Shown here: positions 1-8,357 of the stretch, piece after piece
How the letters are laid out: every line of letters begins with the position of its first letter
How positions within the stretch are numbered: position 1 is the stretch's first letter
From: Haliscomenobacter sp041740695
Lineage (GTDB): Bacteria > Bacteroidota > Bacteroidia > Chitinophagales > Saprospiraceae
Reading direction: 5' to 3'
NCBI RefSeq assembly: GCF_041740695.1
Contig: NZ_JBGSLK010000134.1
Coordinates: 124,001-188,000, forward strand
Length of the DNA stretch: 64,000 nucleotides
The notes under the pieces: model-generated
What the model saw: the letters and a program-made list of their open reading frames with translations, nothing else
Told to the model about the DNA's origin: nothing
Databases searched by the model: none
Made by a program: the position numbers and the translations under genes

Positions 1-1
1 A

Positions 2-1474
2 TTGTTTATTGATGTGCAGTTGGGCAAAATATTTCCCGATGGCAAAACCTTTCCAGATTGTACGCCTAAGGTCAGCGTTGATCAAATCATGGCAGACTAT
101 GTAGAGTTGCGCAAGGAACCCAACTTCAATCTCAAGCAATTTGTGCTCGATCGTTTTGAAATGCCCCATGCCTATTCCAGTGGCTTCAAATCGGATACCA
201 GCCAGGCCCCCGAAAAACACATTCAAGCCTTGTGGGATGTACTGACCCGCAATCCCGATGAACGGCACCGGGGTACCTTGATTCCGCTGCCCAATCCCTA
301 TGTTGTTCCCGGTGGGCGCTTCGGAGAGGTATATTATTGGGACAGTTATTTCACGATGTTGGGTTTGCAAAAAGATGGCCGCGCCGATCTGATCAACAAC
401 ATGATTGACAATTTTGCTTTCCTGATTGATACCATCGGATTTATCCCCAATGGCAACCGCACGTACTTTTTATCCCGCTCGCAGCCGCCATTTTTTGCGG
501 GGATGGTGAAAATTTTGGCGGAAGAAAAAGGGGAAGACATTTATGTCAAATATTTGCCCCAAATGGAGAAGGAGTACCAATACTGGATGAAAGGCCAGGA
601 GAAATTGAGTGCCGAAAACAAAGCCGAATTGAAGGTGGTGCGCATGGAGGATGGCTCGGTGCTCAACCGTTATTACGACAACAGCGCCAGTCCGCGGGCT
701 GAAATGTACGCGGCTGATGTAGAGTTGTCCAATACCACCAAACGCCCACCGGGAGAGTTGTACCGGGATTTGCGCTCGGCCTGTGAATCGGGTTGGGATT
801 TCAGCAGCCGCTGGTTGACCGATCCCATGAAACTCAACACCATTCGCACCACTTGGATCATCCCCGTCGACCTCAACGCGCTGCTGTACAACTTGGAAAT
901 GACCATTGCCAAAGCGCATCAAATCAATAAGAATCAAAAGAAATTTCAGGAATATCAAGCCCTGGCTGAAGCTCGGAACAAGGCAATCCAAAAATATTGC
1001 TGGGATGCCAAGGCGGGCTATTTTGTGGATTACGACTGGGTTAAAGGCAGCCCAACGGGTGTTCTTTCCTTAGCTGGGATGTTTCCATTGTTTTACAAGC
1101 TGGCCACTCCAGCCCAAGCCGCCAGCGCGGCTAAGGTTTTGGAAAAAAACTTCCTCAAACCCGGCGGCCTGGTTTGTACCGCCAACCTCAATGGCCAACA
1201 ATGGGACGCGCCCAATGGTTGGGCGCCCTTACAATGGGTCAGTATCCAGGGGCTCCGGCATTACGAGCAGGACAAGCTAGCTGAAACCATCAAATCGCGC
1301 TGGGTCAAGCTCAATGTAAAAACCTACAGGGCAACCGGTAAGATGGTGGAAAAATACAATGTCAGCGATATTACCTTGAAAGCGGGTGGCGGCGAGTACC
1401 CGGTGCAGGATGGTTTTGGTTGGACCAATGGGGTGTTGCGAGGATTGCTTGGCGAGGCGCCCTTGAAAAATTAA
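2..1474 (+). CDS. treA: Alpha,alpha-trehalase (GH37), 5' end cut by window edge
   Basis: Hydrolyses trehalose to two glucose molecules. Both trehalase signatures are present: PGGRFGEVYYWDSY at about residues 103-116 and QWDAPNGWAP near residue 400. ESGWDFSSRW carries the Asp expected as general acid, and MVEKYNV near the C-terminus carries the Glu expected as general base. The visible 490 residues already start inside the conserved N-terminal region (QLGKIFPDGKTFPD), so the true start lies upstream of the window; the TTG at base 2 is only the first in-frame codon. Whether a signal peptide makes this a periplasmic TreA or a cytosolic TreF cannot be seen. It ends 10 bp before a response-regulator gene, so co-transcription is plausible. 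Confidence 0.93.
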   Translation: MFIDVQLGKIFPDGKTFPDCTPKVSVDQIMADYVELRKEPNFNLKQFVLDRFEMPHAYSSGFKSDTSQAPEKHIQALWDVLTRNPDERHRGTLIPLPNPYVVPGGRFGEVYYWDSYFTMLGLQKDGRADLINNMIDNFAFLIDTIGFIPNGNRTYFLSRSQPPFFAGMVKILAEEKGEDIYVKYLPQMEKEYQYWMKGQEKLSAENKAELKVVRMEDGSVLNRYYDNSASPRAEMYAADVELSNTTKRPPGELYRDLRSACESGWDFSSRWLTDPMKLNTIRTTWIIPVDLNALLYNLEMTIAKAHQINKNQKKFQEYQALAEARNKAIQKYCWDAKAGYFVDYDWVKGSPTGVLSLAGMFPLFYKLATPAQAASAAKVLEKNFLKPGGLVCTANLNGQQWDAPNGWAPLQWVSIQGLRHYEQDKLAETIKSRWVKLNVKTYRATGKMVEKYNVSDITLKAGGGEYPVQDGFGWTNGVLRGLLGEAPLKN

Positions 1475-1484
1475 TTCCTATTCC

Positions 1485-2174
1485 ATGAAAAAAATTTTGT
1501 TGGTTGATGATGAGGTAAGTGTGGTAAGTTTCATCCGAAAAGGCCTGGTAGAGGAAAACTATGAAGTGTCAGTAGCGTTTGATGGGAATTCGGGGTTGAA
1601 GATGGCACTGGAGGGAAATTTTGATTTGATTATTTTGGACATTATGTTGCATGATACAAATGGACTCGAAATTTGTAAAGCAATACGTAGCAACCAGATT
1701 CAAACACCGATTCTTTTTTTGACGGCTTTGGGCACTTCCGAAAATGTAGCCTTGGGCTTGGACATTGGTGGGGATGACTATCTGGTCAAACCATTCAAAT
1801 TTATTGAGTTGAACGCACGGATTAAGGCGCTTTTGCGCAGGACAGGCCCTTTGGAGCAACTCAATAAGCCCCATAATATTTTCAGTATTGCTGACCTGAA
1901 AGTGGACGATGACGCTAAAACCGTAGAGCGCAATCAGACTTTTATTGTCTTGACGGCTACTGAATACCGGTTACTTTTGGTTTTGATCAAAAACAAAGGA
2001 CGTGTCCTTTCTCGCCTGGATTTGTTGGAAAGCGCCTGGGACATCAATTTTAACTTGAGTACCAATGTGGTAGATGTGTACATCAACTATTTACGAAAAA
2101 AAATCGACGCAGACACGAACAACAAACTCATTCATACAGTCGTAGGAATGGGCTATGTACTAAAAGAAGCATGA
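1485..2174 (+). CDS. OmpR/PhoB-family response regulator
   Basis: Two-domain DNA-binding response regulator of 229 aa. The N-terminal receiver domain shows the acidic pair DDE near residue 8, the phospho-acceptor Asp in LIILDIML near residue 51 and the conserved Lys in VKPFKF near residue 102. The C-terminal winged helix (about residues 125-229) ends with the typical VDVYINYLRKKID and HTVVGMGYVL segments. Its stop overlaps the kinase start (ATGA, 4 bp), so the two are translationally coupled. The 11-bp direct repeats upstream of the gene at 3667 are a likely target, because this family binds head-to-tail half-sites about 11 bp apart; that link is inference. Confidence 0.93.
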   Translation: MKKILLVDDEVSVVSFIRKGLVEENYEVSVAFDGNSGLKMALEGNFDLIILDIMLHDTNGLEICKAIRSNQIQTPILFLTALGTSENVALGLDIGGDDYLVKPFKFIELNARIKALLRRTGPLEQLNKPHNIFSIADLKVDDDAKTVERNQTFIVLTATEYRLLLVLIKNKGRVLSRLDLLESAWDINFNLSTNVVDVYINYLRKKIDADTNNKLIHTVVGMGYVLKEA

Positions 2175-3547
2175 AAACACAGTCGAAAATCGCTTTGTTG
2201 TTGTTTTTCTGTAACCTGATTATCGTATTGATATTTGGGTCAGGGGTTTACTATTTTTTCAACAAATACTCTTTTGTTGATTTTTATAAAAGATTACAAA
2301 CCAGGGCAATTATTACTGCAAAATACAAACTGGAACATGATACGCTCAATGCCGAAGCTTTTAAAACGATCCGTGAACAATACTTTGAAAAACTGGAGCA
2401 AGAACAGGAATATGTGCTGGAAATTGTTGATGCAGCTGCGCTCAATCAAGCCGCTGACAATTACCAACTGCCGCTTTATTTTTTAAAAGATGTACTTCAA
2501 AGGGGCAAATCCACCAGCAACCAAGGCAATACTTTTTATGCCGGAATAAAACACCAGCAGAATGGTACAACTCACTTGGTAGTCGTTTCTGCCGAAAATT
2601 ATTATGCTACCCATCACCTTTCTTTTTTGCGCAATATTCTCTTTGGAGGTGTTTTTTTAATCGTTTTGATTACCATATTGCTGTCCATCTATTTTTCCCG
2701 GCACGTATTTGACCCGATCAAACAAATTACCCATAAGGTTAGGCTGATCAGTACGGAAAACATTCACTTGAGGTTGGAAGAGCAAGACAACAACAACGAA
2801 ATCAGTGCACTAACGGCCACTTTTAACGACCTGCTCAATCGCATTGAAACTGCTTTTGAAACGCAAAAGAATTTTATCAGCAACGCTTCGCATGAGCTCA
2901 GCACACCGCTGACCGCGATCATCGGGGAGGCTGATGTAGCTTTGATTAAGGAAAGGAAAGTAGAGGATTATCAAGCTGTATTGCAAAATATTCTGCTGCA
3001 AGCCGAACGTTTGGATCAGATTACGAAGTCCTTGTTGTTCCTGGCGCAAACCGGGTACAAAGGTAAAAAAATCATTTTTGAAATAGTCCGTATGGATGAG
3101 GTGCTTTGGGAGGTCAAGACTTTGATTGATCGGATGAATCCTCAGAATCAAATTACGCTGGATTTAAATCTTCTCCCTGAAGACCACAAAAAGCTTAAAG
3201 TCAACGGCAATCGCCAATTATTGCAGCTTGCATTGGCCAATATTTTCAACAATGCCTGCAAATATTCACACAATCGGCCAGTGATTGTGTACATCGCTTC
3301 GAGTAATGATCAGGTAATTATTGTCGTCAAAGACCAGGGAGTGGGGATTCCAGAGGCGGAAATGCCGTTCATCTACGACCCATTTTTCAGGGCTTCTAAC
3401 ACCCAATTGTTTGAAGGGTATGGCATTGGCCTGCCTTTGGCGCGCAACATTGTCAAGCTGCACGAGGGCACACTCACGGTTTCTTCCGAGGTCAATGTAG
3501 GCACTACCGTACAAATCAAATTGCCTATCGCCAGTATTGTTGCGTAA
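2171..3547 (+). CDS. Sensor histidine kinase (HAMP-HisKA-HATPase)
   Basis: Membrane sensor kinase of 458 aa, partner of the overlapping response regulator. A first membrane segment (about 7-30) and a second (about 156-176) bracket a periplasmic sensor of roughly 125 residues with no recognisable domain. A HAMP segment follows, then the HisKA motif FISNASHELSTPL with His241 as phospho-acceptor. The ATPase domain has an N box (ALANIFNNACKYS), DQGVGIP and GYGIGLPLARNI. Domain order is that of a standard EnvZ/BaeS-like kinase. The ligand cannot be inferred from sequence. Confidence 0.92.
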   Translation: MKTQSKIALLLFFCNLIIVLIFGSGVYYFFNKYSFVDFYKRLQTRAIITAKYKLEHDTLNAEAFKTIREQYFEKLEQEQEYVLEIVDAAALNQAADNYQLPLYFLKDVLQRGKSTSNQGNTFYAGIKHQQNGTTHLVVVSAENYYATHHLSFLRNILFGGVFLIVLITILLSIYFSRHVFDPIKQITHKVRLISTENIHLRLEEQDNNNEISALTATFNDLLNRIETAFETQKNFISNASHELSTPLTAIIGEADVALIKERKVEDYQAVLQNILLQAERLDQITKSLLFLAQTGYKGKKIIFEIVRMDEVLWEVKTLIDRMNPQNQITLDLNLLPEDHKKLKVNGNRQLLQLALANIFNNACKYSHNRPVIVYIASSNDQVIIVVKDQGVGIPEAEMPFIYDPFFRASNTQLFEGYGIGLPLARNIVKLHEGTLTVSSEVNVGTTVQIKLPIASIVA

Positions 3548-3549
3548 AA

Positions 3550-3624
3550 TTCTAATCCATTTCTAATCTCACCTTCTTCATTCTAATCTGCCTCTAATTT
3601 CATTCTTAAATTTCCCTAATCTGC
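3550..3624 (+). promoter_or_regulatory. 11-bp-phased direct-repeat operator array
   Basis: TTCTAATC-like octamers start at 3550, 3561, 3581, 3592, 3603 (degenerate) and 3614, so the steps are 11, 20, 11, 11 and 11 bp. Head-to-tail half-sites on an 11-bp pitch are the hallmark of OmpR/PhoB-family binding. The array sits between the two-component pair and the next operon and ends just upstream of a weak -7 element, where a -33 box would normally lie. It is probably an activator array for the UspA-like/SulP operon. Confidence 0.6.
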
Positions 3625-3630
3625 TTATTC

Positions 3631-3638
3631 CACTTTTG
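3631..3638 (+). promoter_or_regulatory. Probable -7 promoter element
   Basis: CACTTTTG differs from the Bacteroidota -7 consensus TAnnTTTG at one fixed position. It lies 28 bp before the ATG at 3667 and directly after the 11-bp repeat array, with no TTTG -33 box at the expected distance. This fits an activator-dependent promoter. Confidence 0.4.
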
Positions 3639-3666
3639 CACTACCAATTCACAACTAAGATTGAGT

Positions 3667-4149
3667 ATGCAAAAGACCTTACTTGTACCCACAGATTTTA
3701 GTATTACGTCCCTCAACGCCTTGCGCCTTGCATTGGAGCAGCGGCAGCACGATCAGCCCGTTGATGTGGTGTTGATGTATGCGGAGTGGTTAGACGACTC
3801 GATTTCTGAACTACTCTTTTATTCTCCCAAAAAACGGATTGAAAGCCTTAAGTCAGAAGTGTTTGAAGAAGCCCTGATGATTTTACAGAACCGCTTCGAA
3901 AATCGGATCAACAGCATCCGAATCGAGCTGTTTCATGGCTACAACACCAGAGCCTTCCACAATTTTGCAGAAGCCAATCAAATCGACCAGGTTTTTGTCC
4001 TCCAGGATTACCCATTTAAACCCGCCAAGCGTGGATTTGACCCCATTCCGCTGATCAAAAAGAGCAAGTTTCCCATCCAGTTTTTGGCATGGAAGGATCA
4101 AGGGACCTATTTCGAGGAAAACCAATTACAATTACTTTTCAACAATTGA
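3667..4149 (+). CDS. UspA-like protein encoded before a SulP transporter
   Basis: Protein of 160 aa with a universal-stress-protein-like N-terminus (KTLLVPTDFSITSLNALRLAL), the usual nucleotide-binding fold start. The C-terminal half ends with PIQFLAWKDQ, resembling the last Usp strand, but the glycine-rich ATP loop (GxxGxxx9GS) is not visible, so ATP binding is doubtful. The ATG at 3667 is preferred over a TTG six bases upstream. The stop overlaps the start of the SulP gene (TGATG), which indicates translational coupling and a role linked to that transporter. Confidence 0.7.
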   Translation: MQKTLLVPTDFSITSLNALRLALEQRQHDQPVDVVLMYAEWLDDSISELLFYSPKKRIESLKSEVFEEALMILQNRFENRINSIRIELFHGYNTRAFHNFAEANQIDQVFVLQDYPFKPAKRGFDPIPLIKKSKFPIQFLAWKDQGTYFEENQLQLLFNN

Positions 4150-5558
4150 TGGTTATGAAAAAAACATCCTTACCTGCCACTCCACTCAGTAGGCTGAAGC
4201 TATTCTTTACGTTTTTTGACTCTCGTTGGGAAGATTTAACCAAAGAAGGCTGGGCCAAAATAGTGTACCGAGATTTCAGCGCGGGCCTAATTGTAGCCAT
4301 GACCGCCATCCCGATGGCCATGGGTTTTGCGATGGCGATGGGGATGCGTCCCGAACATGGCATCATTGCCGGTGCCTTGGCTTGTGTAGTTGGCCGTACT
4401 TTTGGCGGTTCAAAATACCAGGTATATGGCCCCACTGCGGCATTCATTCCCATCATCGCGGCCTTGATTATGAAGTATGGACCAGCAAATGGTGGTGATT
4501 TTGCAACGGCGCACAGCTTTTTGGTATTGGTATCCATTCTTGCGGGGATCGTACTGATGATCATGGGCCTTTTTGGGTTTGGGCGGTATGCAAAATTGGT
4601 TCCCAACTCCATTATTGTTGGATTCACCATCGGTATTGCGGTTGCCATTGCCCTCACCAATTTTGAAGACATTTTGGGCATCGAATCTTTTAATGATTTA
4701 CTTGGCCAGGATGAAGACATCAAGGGAGGATTTATCCACAATTATTTCAACGCACTAGACAATTTACACAAAATCAATGTGTGGTCGATCTTTTTGGGCC
4801 TCCTTACTTTTGGCCTTACCAAAGGGTTGTTGCGCATTTCGATTTTTATTCCCGGCCCAGTCATTGCAATGGGATTGGCGACTTTGTTGTCGGCAACAGT
4901 ATTGGCGGATAAAGGAATTATTCTGGTTAAGGATGTGTATGGCTCGATCCCCAATAATTTCTTTGTGTTTACGGCTCCTGCATTGCCTGGCCTTAGCGCC
5001 AGTGTGATCTTTGATATTATTTATTTCGTTGGGGCGATCGTTTTTGTGTCTGGCGTGGAAAGTATTTTGTGTTCTACCATGGCGGATAAGTTGGCGAAGA
5101 ACGATAGGACTCCATTCAACCCCGACAAGGAGTTTTTTGGGCAAGGGATGGTGCAAATCATTACCCCACTTGTTCAGGGTTTTCCTTGTACAGGAGCATT
5201 GGCGCGCACGGCTACAAGCATAAAAGCAGGGGCAGCCACACCTTTGGCGGGGTATTTTAAAGCCATTTTGAAACTCACCATGGCGTTCTACCTGGCGCAG
5301 TATCTCGAACTGATTCCCATGGCATGTATTGGAGGGATTCTGGTTTGGGTAGCCAGTAACATGATCAAAGTATCGGAGATTAAGGAAGTCAAACAACACG
5401 GAAAATTTGAATTTTCGATGATGGTGTATACCGCAGTGATGGTGCCACTAACCGATTTTTTAACCGGGGTGTTGTCTGCTTTGGTGATTTATTTTGTAGT
5501 TAAAATGGCCTTTAAGCGCCGTCGGCAAAGAGCCAATAGTGTCCAAACAAGCAATTGA
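4149..5558 (+). CDS. SulP-family anion permease lacking a STAS domain
   Basis: Integral membrane protein of 469 aa with about a dozen hydrophobic segments. Family landmarks include the N-terminal FSAGLIVAMTAIPMAMGFAMA, the VYGPTAAFIPIIAAL loop, and GFPCTGALARTATSIKAGA in the second repeat. SulP proteins transport sulfate, bicarbonate or other anions. Most end in a cytosolic STAS domain, but this one stops about 15 residues after the last membrane helix (KRRRQRANSVQTSN). The ATG at 4149 overlapping the previous stop is chosen over an in-frame ATG at 4089 that would lie inside the upstream gene. The substrate cannot be predicted; a bicarbonate or sulfate role is likely. Confidence 0.88.
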   Translation: MVMKKTSLPATPLSRLKLFFTFFDSRWEDLTKEGWAKIVYRDFSAGLIVAMTAIPMAMGFAMAMGMRPEHGIIAGALACVVGRTFGGSKYQVYGPTAAFIPIIAALIMKYGPANGGDFATAHSFLVLVSILAGIVLMIMGLFGFGRYAKLVPNSIIVGFTIGIAVAIALTNFEDILGIESFNDLLGQDEDIKGGFIHNYFNALDNLHKINVWSIFLGLLTFGLTKGLLRISIFIPGPVIAMGLATLLSATVLADKGIILVKDVYGSIPNNFFVFTAPALPGLSASVIFDIIYFVGAIVFVSGVESILCSTMADKLAKNDRTPFNPDKEFFGQGMVQIITPLVQGFPCTGALARTATSIKAGAATPLAGYFKAILKLTMAFYLAQYLELIPMACIGGILVWVASNMIKVSEIKEVKQHGKFEFSMMVYTAVMVPLTDFLTGVLSALVIYFVVKMAFKRRRQRANSVQTSN

Positions 5559-5598
5559 AAACCAGATCTATCGCAGTTTTACCAAGGGAAACCTTGAA

Positions 5599-5630
5599 AT
5601 AGGGGGCTATTTTGGCTCCCTATATTTTTT
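5599..5630 (+). terminator. Intrinsic terminator after the SulP operon
   Basis: A 9-bp stem (ATAGGGGGC paired with GCTCCCTAT, one G-T) is followed by ATTTTTT. It lies 41 bp after the SulP stop and reaches the last codon of the convergent kinase gene. Confidence 0.7.
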
Positions 5631-7611
5631 ACTCGGGAATGGTAAAATAAAACTTACTCCCCTGACCAATTACGCTTTCCCCCCAAATCTTCCCCCCGTT
5701 TTGCTCAATAAACTCCTTGGAAAGCAAGAGCCCCAAACCGGTACCCATTTCACCCGCAGTGCCTTTGGTGGAGACGGTCTGCGCATCGAATAACTTGTTC
5801 AGGTTTTCGACCGAAATGCCGATACCATTATCGGCGATACAAATTTGGGAAAAGCCCTTTTGGCGGATACTAGTCAGTGTAATCGTGCCCCCTTGTCGGG
5901 AAAACTTGATGGCATTCGACAACAAGTTGCGGGCCACCAGATCAATCATGTTTTTATCGGCAAGCACCTGTAAATCTTCTTCGATGTGATTGATGATGGT
6001 AATCTCTTTGGCCTGGATTTGTTTCTTAAACATGTTGGTTTTTTCATCCAGCAATTCCTGAATGTGGAATGCTTCGGGCAGCACGGCGATGCCTTTCATC
6101 TGGGTTCGCGCCCAGGCCAGGAGGTTGTCCAACAAACTTTGAATGCTGTTGATGTTGTGCGCCAAATCGGGGAGCATACTGCGGAATTCAGCTTCCGACA
6201 ACAATCCCTCGTTTACCAAATCCAGGCTTCCGACCAAACCAACTACCGGACTGCGCAAATCGTGGGAGATGATGGAAAACAGGCGGTCCTTAAAGCGGTT
6301 GTTTTCAGCCAACTGCACGGTTTGTTCCTGGATTTCCTGGTTTTGCCGACTGATTTCGGCATTTTTTTGCACCAATTCCTCGTTGATAAATTTATCCTGC
6401 TTGCGTTTTTGGTAAATAAAATAAGTCAAAATACCTACAAACAAGAGCGCGGCAAACAGCGAAGAACTTAAAAAACGCTCTCGGTCAAGGTTACGTTTGT
6501 TCTCCAATTCTTCGCGTTTTTGAAGTTCGAGTAATTGTCGCTCTTTGAGGTCAAATTGGTATTTGGCTTCTAAATTGGCCGTTTTGTTGTTGATCTCCTC
6601 ATTAAAAAGACTGTCTTTTAAGGCATATTGCTCGATCAGGTAGGGGTAGGCCAGGTCGTATTTTTGTTGCTTTTGGTAAATTTTGGCCAAGGTACTGGCA
6701 CATTTCATGCGTTGTAAGCTGTTGTTGGCTTCTCTGGCAATTTGATAGCTGGATTGGGCAATGGCAATGGCTTCATCCAGTTGATTGTTGTTTAGGTACA
6801 AAGAAGCTAGCGTCAGTTGGTGTACTGCAACAATGATGGGTTTGTTCATTTTGCGCGCCAACTGAATCCCTTCTTTTATGGTAATCTTGGCGGCGGTGTA
6901 TTTTTTTAAAGCGACCTGCACGATGGCTACATCGCCAAGGGTATTGCTGATCTGTTCTGGAGTGGCCTTGATTTTTCTACGAATGAATAGCGCTTCCTGA
7001 ATGTAATCTAAAGCCGATGTGTACTGTTTTTTTTCCACCAAGACCCAGGAGATGTGGTTGTACGCATAACTTAGGCCCTCCTGGTGATTCGCTTTTTCAA
7101 AATGATCTTTGGCCTTGTTGAAATACTTGAGCGCATCGTCGAATTGTTTTTGGTTGAAACGAACCACTCCGAGGTTGTCGTAACAAAAGCCAATGCCAAC
7201 AACATCATTGATTTGGGTGGAGAGATTCAGCGCCTTGAAGTACCAGGTAAGGGACTCGGAAAATAAAAAATAGTGGCGGTAAGTCAACCCGATGAAGCGG
7301 CAGATTTCGGCTTCCCCCTTTTTGTAGTTTAGTTTTTTTGCTAGTGCAATGCCCCTTTGACCATACTTTACGGCGGAGAGCATATCCAGGTTGCGGTATT
7401 GCCAACAAAGCGCTGCGTACATCAAAACTTTGTGGGTATCGGGCGCAGATTTAGGCAGGATTGCCAACAGGCTATCAATGGTTGGAGTCGTATTGACTGG
7501 GGGCTGAACATCATTTTCCCCAGCCCATAATCCAAGATACAGGCAACAAAACACAATACCAAGCAGCGTTCTGAAGGCCAATTTGAGTTCAATATTGAGT
7601 GAACAATACAA
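5629..7611 (-). CDS. TPR-repeat sensor histidine kinase
   Basis: Protein of 660 aa. A hydrophobic N-terminus (LAFRTLLGIVFCCLYLGLW) acts as signal or anchor. It is followed by about six tetratricopeptide repeats (residues ~70-330, for example GFCYDNLGVVRFNQKQFDDA), a coiled coil, a membrane helix (~383-402, LFAALLFVGILTYFIYQ), a second coiled coil, HisKA (IISHDLRSPVVGLVG) and an HATPase domain (LLSNAIKFS, DNGIGIS, GTGLGLLLSKEF). The periplasmic TPR sensor layout is common in Bacteroidota. No response regulator is adjacent, so its partner is elsewhere. Confidence 0.9.
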   Translation of the reverse strand: MYCSLNIELKLAFRTLLGIVFCCLYLGLWAGENDVQPPVNTTPTIDSLLAILPKSAPDTHKVLMYAALCWQYRNLDMLSAVKYGQRGIALAKKLNYKKGEAEICRFIGLTYRHYFLFSESLTWYFKALNLSTQINDVVGIGFCYDNLGVVRFNQKQFDDALKYFNKAKDHFEKANHQEGLSYAYNHISWVLVEKKQYTSALDYIQEALFIRRKIKATPEQISNTLGDVAIVQVALKKYTAAKITIKEGIQLARKMNKPIIVAVHQLTLASLYLNNNQLDEAIAIAQSSYQIAREANNSLQRMKCASTLAKIYQKQQKYDLAYPYLIEQYALKDSLFNEEINNKTANLEAKYQFDLKERQLLELQKREELENKRNLDRERFLSSSLFAALLFVGILTYFIYQKRKQDKFINEELVQKNAEISRQNQEIQEQTVQLAENNRFKDRLFSIISHDLRSPVVGLVGSLDLVNEGLLSEAEFRSMLPDLAHNINSIQSLLDNLLAWARTQMKGIAVLPEAFHIQELLDEKTNMFKKQIQAKEITIINHIEEDLQVLADKNMIDLVARNLLSNAIKFSRQGGTITLTSIRQKGFSQICIADNGIGISVENLNKLFDAQTVSTKGTAGEMGTGLGLLLSKEFIEQNGGKIWGESVIGQGSKFYFTIPE

Positions 7612-7653
7612 GCGATTGCTCCCGGATCATTTCAGGCGCAATCGCTCAAAGCT

Positions 7654-8001
7654 TTACAGGTGTAAGCGTTCTTTACGAGCCAGAAGCACTACTTCCTCTT
7701 CCTCACGCTCAGGATCAGCCACACAACAGTCAACCGGACATACTGCGGCACACTGTGGTTCCTCATGGAAGCCTACACATTCTGTACATTTATCGGGTAC
7801 AATATAATAAAATTCATCCGAAACTGGATTTTGCTTGTCGCTTGCATCCACTACACTACCATCTTCCAGCGTGTAATCGTCGGAAATGCTGGTGCCATCG
7901 GAAATGGCCCACTCTACACCACCCTCGTAGATTGCATTATTGGGGCATTCGGGTTCGCATGCACCGCAGTTGATGCAATCATCGGTAATCATTATTGCCA
8001 T
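7654..8001 (-). CDS. 4Fe-4S dicluster ferredoxin
   Basis: Small acidic electron carrier of 115 aa. The first cluster motif is CINCGACEPECP near the N-terminus. The second is interrupted by an insertion (CTECVGFHEEPQCAAVCPVDC), as in the YfhL/Fdx-type ferredoxins. A central acidic insert of about 40 residues (DGTSISDDYTLEDGSVVD) separates the two halves. A good -7 box lies upstream on the minus strand at 8069-8076, so it has its own promoter. Redox partner unknown. Confidence 0.9.
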   Translation of the reverse strand: MAIMITDDCINCGACEPECPNNAIYEGGVEWAISDGTSISDDYTLEDGSVVDASDKQNPVSDEFYYIVPDKCTECVGFHEEPQCAAVCPVDCCVADPEREEEEVVLLARKERLHL

Positions 8002-8068
8002 GGGTCAGAGAATTTTCAATGTAAACGACCAGAAACGTGCCCTGGTTCAGTTGATTAAAATTTAGGCG

Positions 8069-8076
8069 CAAAAATA
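8069..8076 (-). promoter_or_regulatory. -7 promoter element of the ferredoxin gene
   Basis: Reads TATTTTTG on the minus strand, a full match to TAnnTTTG, 68 bp upstream of the ferredoxin ATG. No clear -33 TTTG is visible. Confidence 0.45.
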
Positions 8077-8112
8077 AAAGGAGTTCGCATTAATTTCATA
8101 AAATCTACCAAT

Positions 8113-8233
8113 GTAGTGGGCAAAAAATAAGTATTCATTTTTTCTGAGTCAAAGGATTAGATAAAAAACTTAAAATGAACCGTTTATTTATCTAATCCTT
8201 TGACAAAATGAAGCACTTATTTTTTTGTCGCCC
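8113..8233. repeat. Palindromic element, copy 1 (MITE-like)
   Basis: Nested inverted repeat of about 120 bp. The outer arms are GGGCAAAAAATAAGT at 8118 and ACTTATTTTTTTGTCGCCC ending at 8233. The inner arms are CAAAGGATTAGATAAA (8150) and TTTATCTAATCCTTTG (8187). The same design occurs at 23129-23247 in the opposite orientation and in shortened form at 17378-17414. All three share GTAGTGGG(G)C at one end. It occupies the space between the divergent ferredoxin and mutS promoters. Confidence 0.8.
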
Positions 8234-8313
8234 CAATTCGATTTTATTTAGTCTATTTAATTTGAGGAAAGGACTAGTCCATCAAAAAGTGTCATTAATT
8301 ATAATCTGGTACT

Positions 8314-8321
8314 TATCTTTG
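8314..8321 (+). promoter_or_regulatory. -7 promoter element of mutS
   Basis: TATCTTTG matches TAnnTTTG and lies 36 bp before the ATG at 8358. Transcription would start near 8328, which excludes in-frame starts further upstream such as the ATG at 8208 inside the palindromic element. Confidence 0.55.
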
Positions 8322-8357
8322 CGCGCTTGCAAATCGTCCCCCAAACCATTCCACGCT

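Noticed and set aside
4139..5399. Long minus-strand frames across the SulP gene
   Set aside because: Shadows of the forward gene; composition reflects complementary membrane-protein codons and no domain is recognisable.
8208..8357. 50-codon N-terminal extension of mutS
   Set aside because: It is made of palindromic repeat sequence, contains the -7 promoter box at 8314, and MutS proteins start at the residues encoded from 8358.
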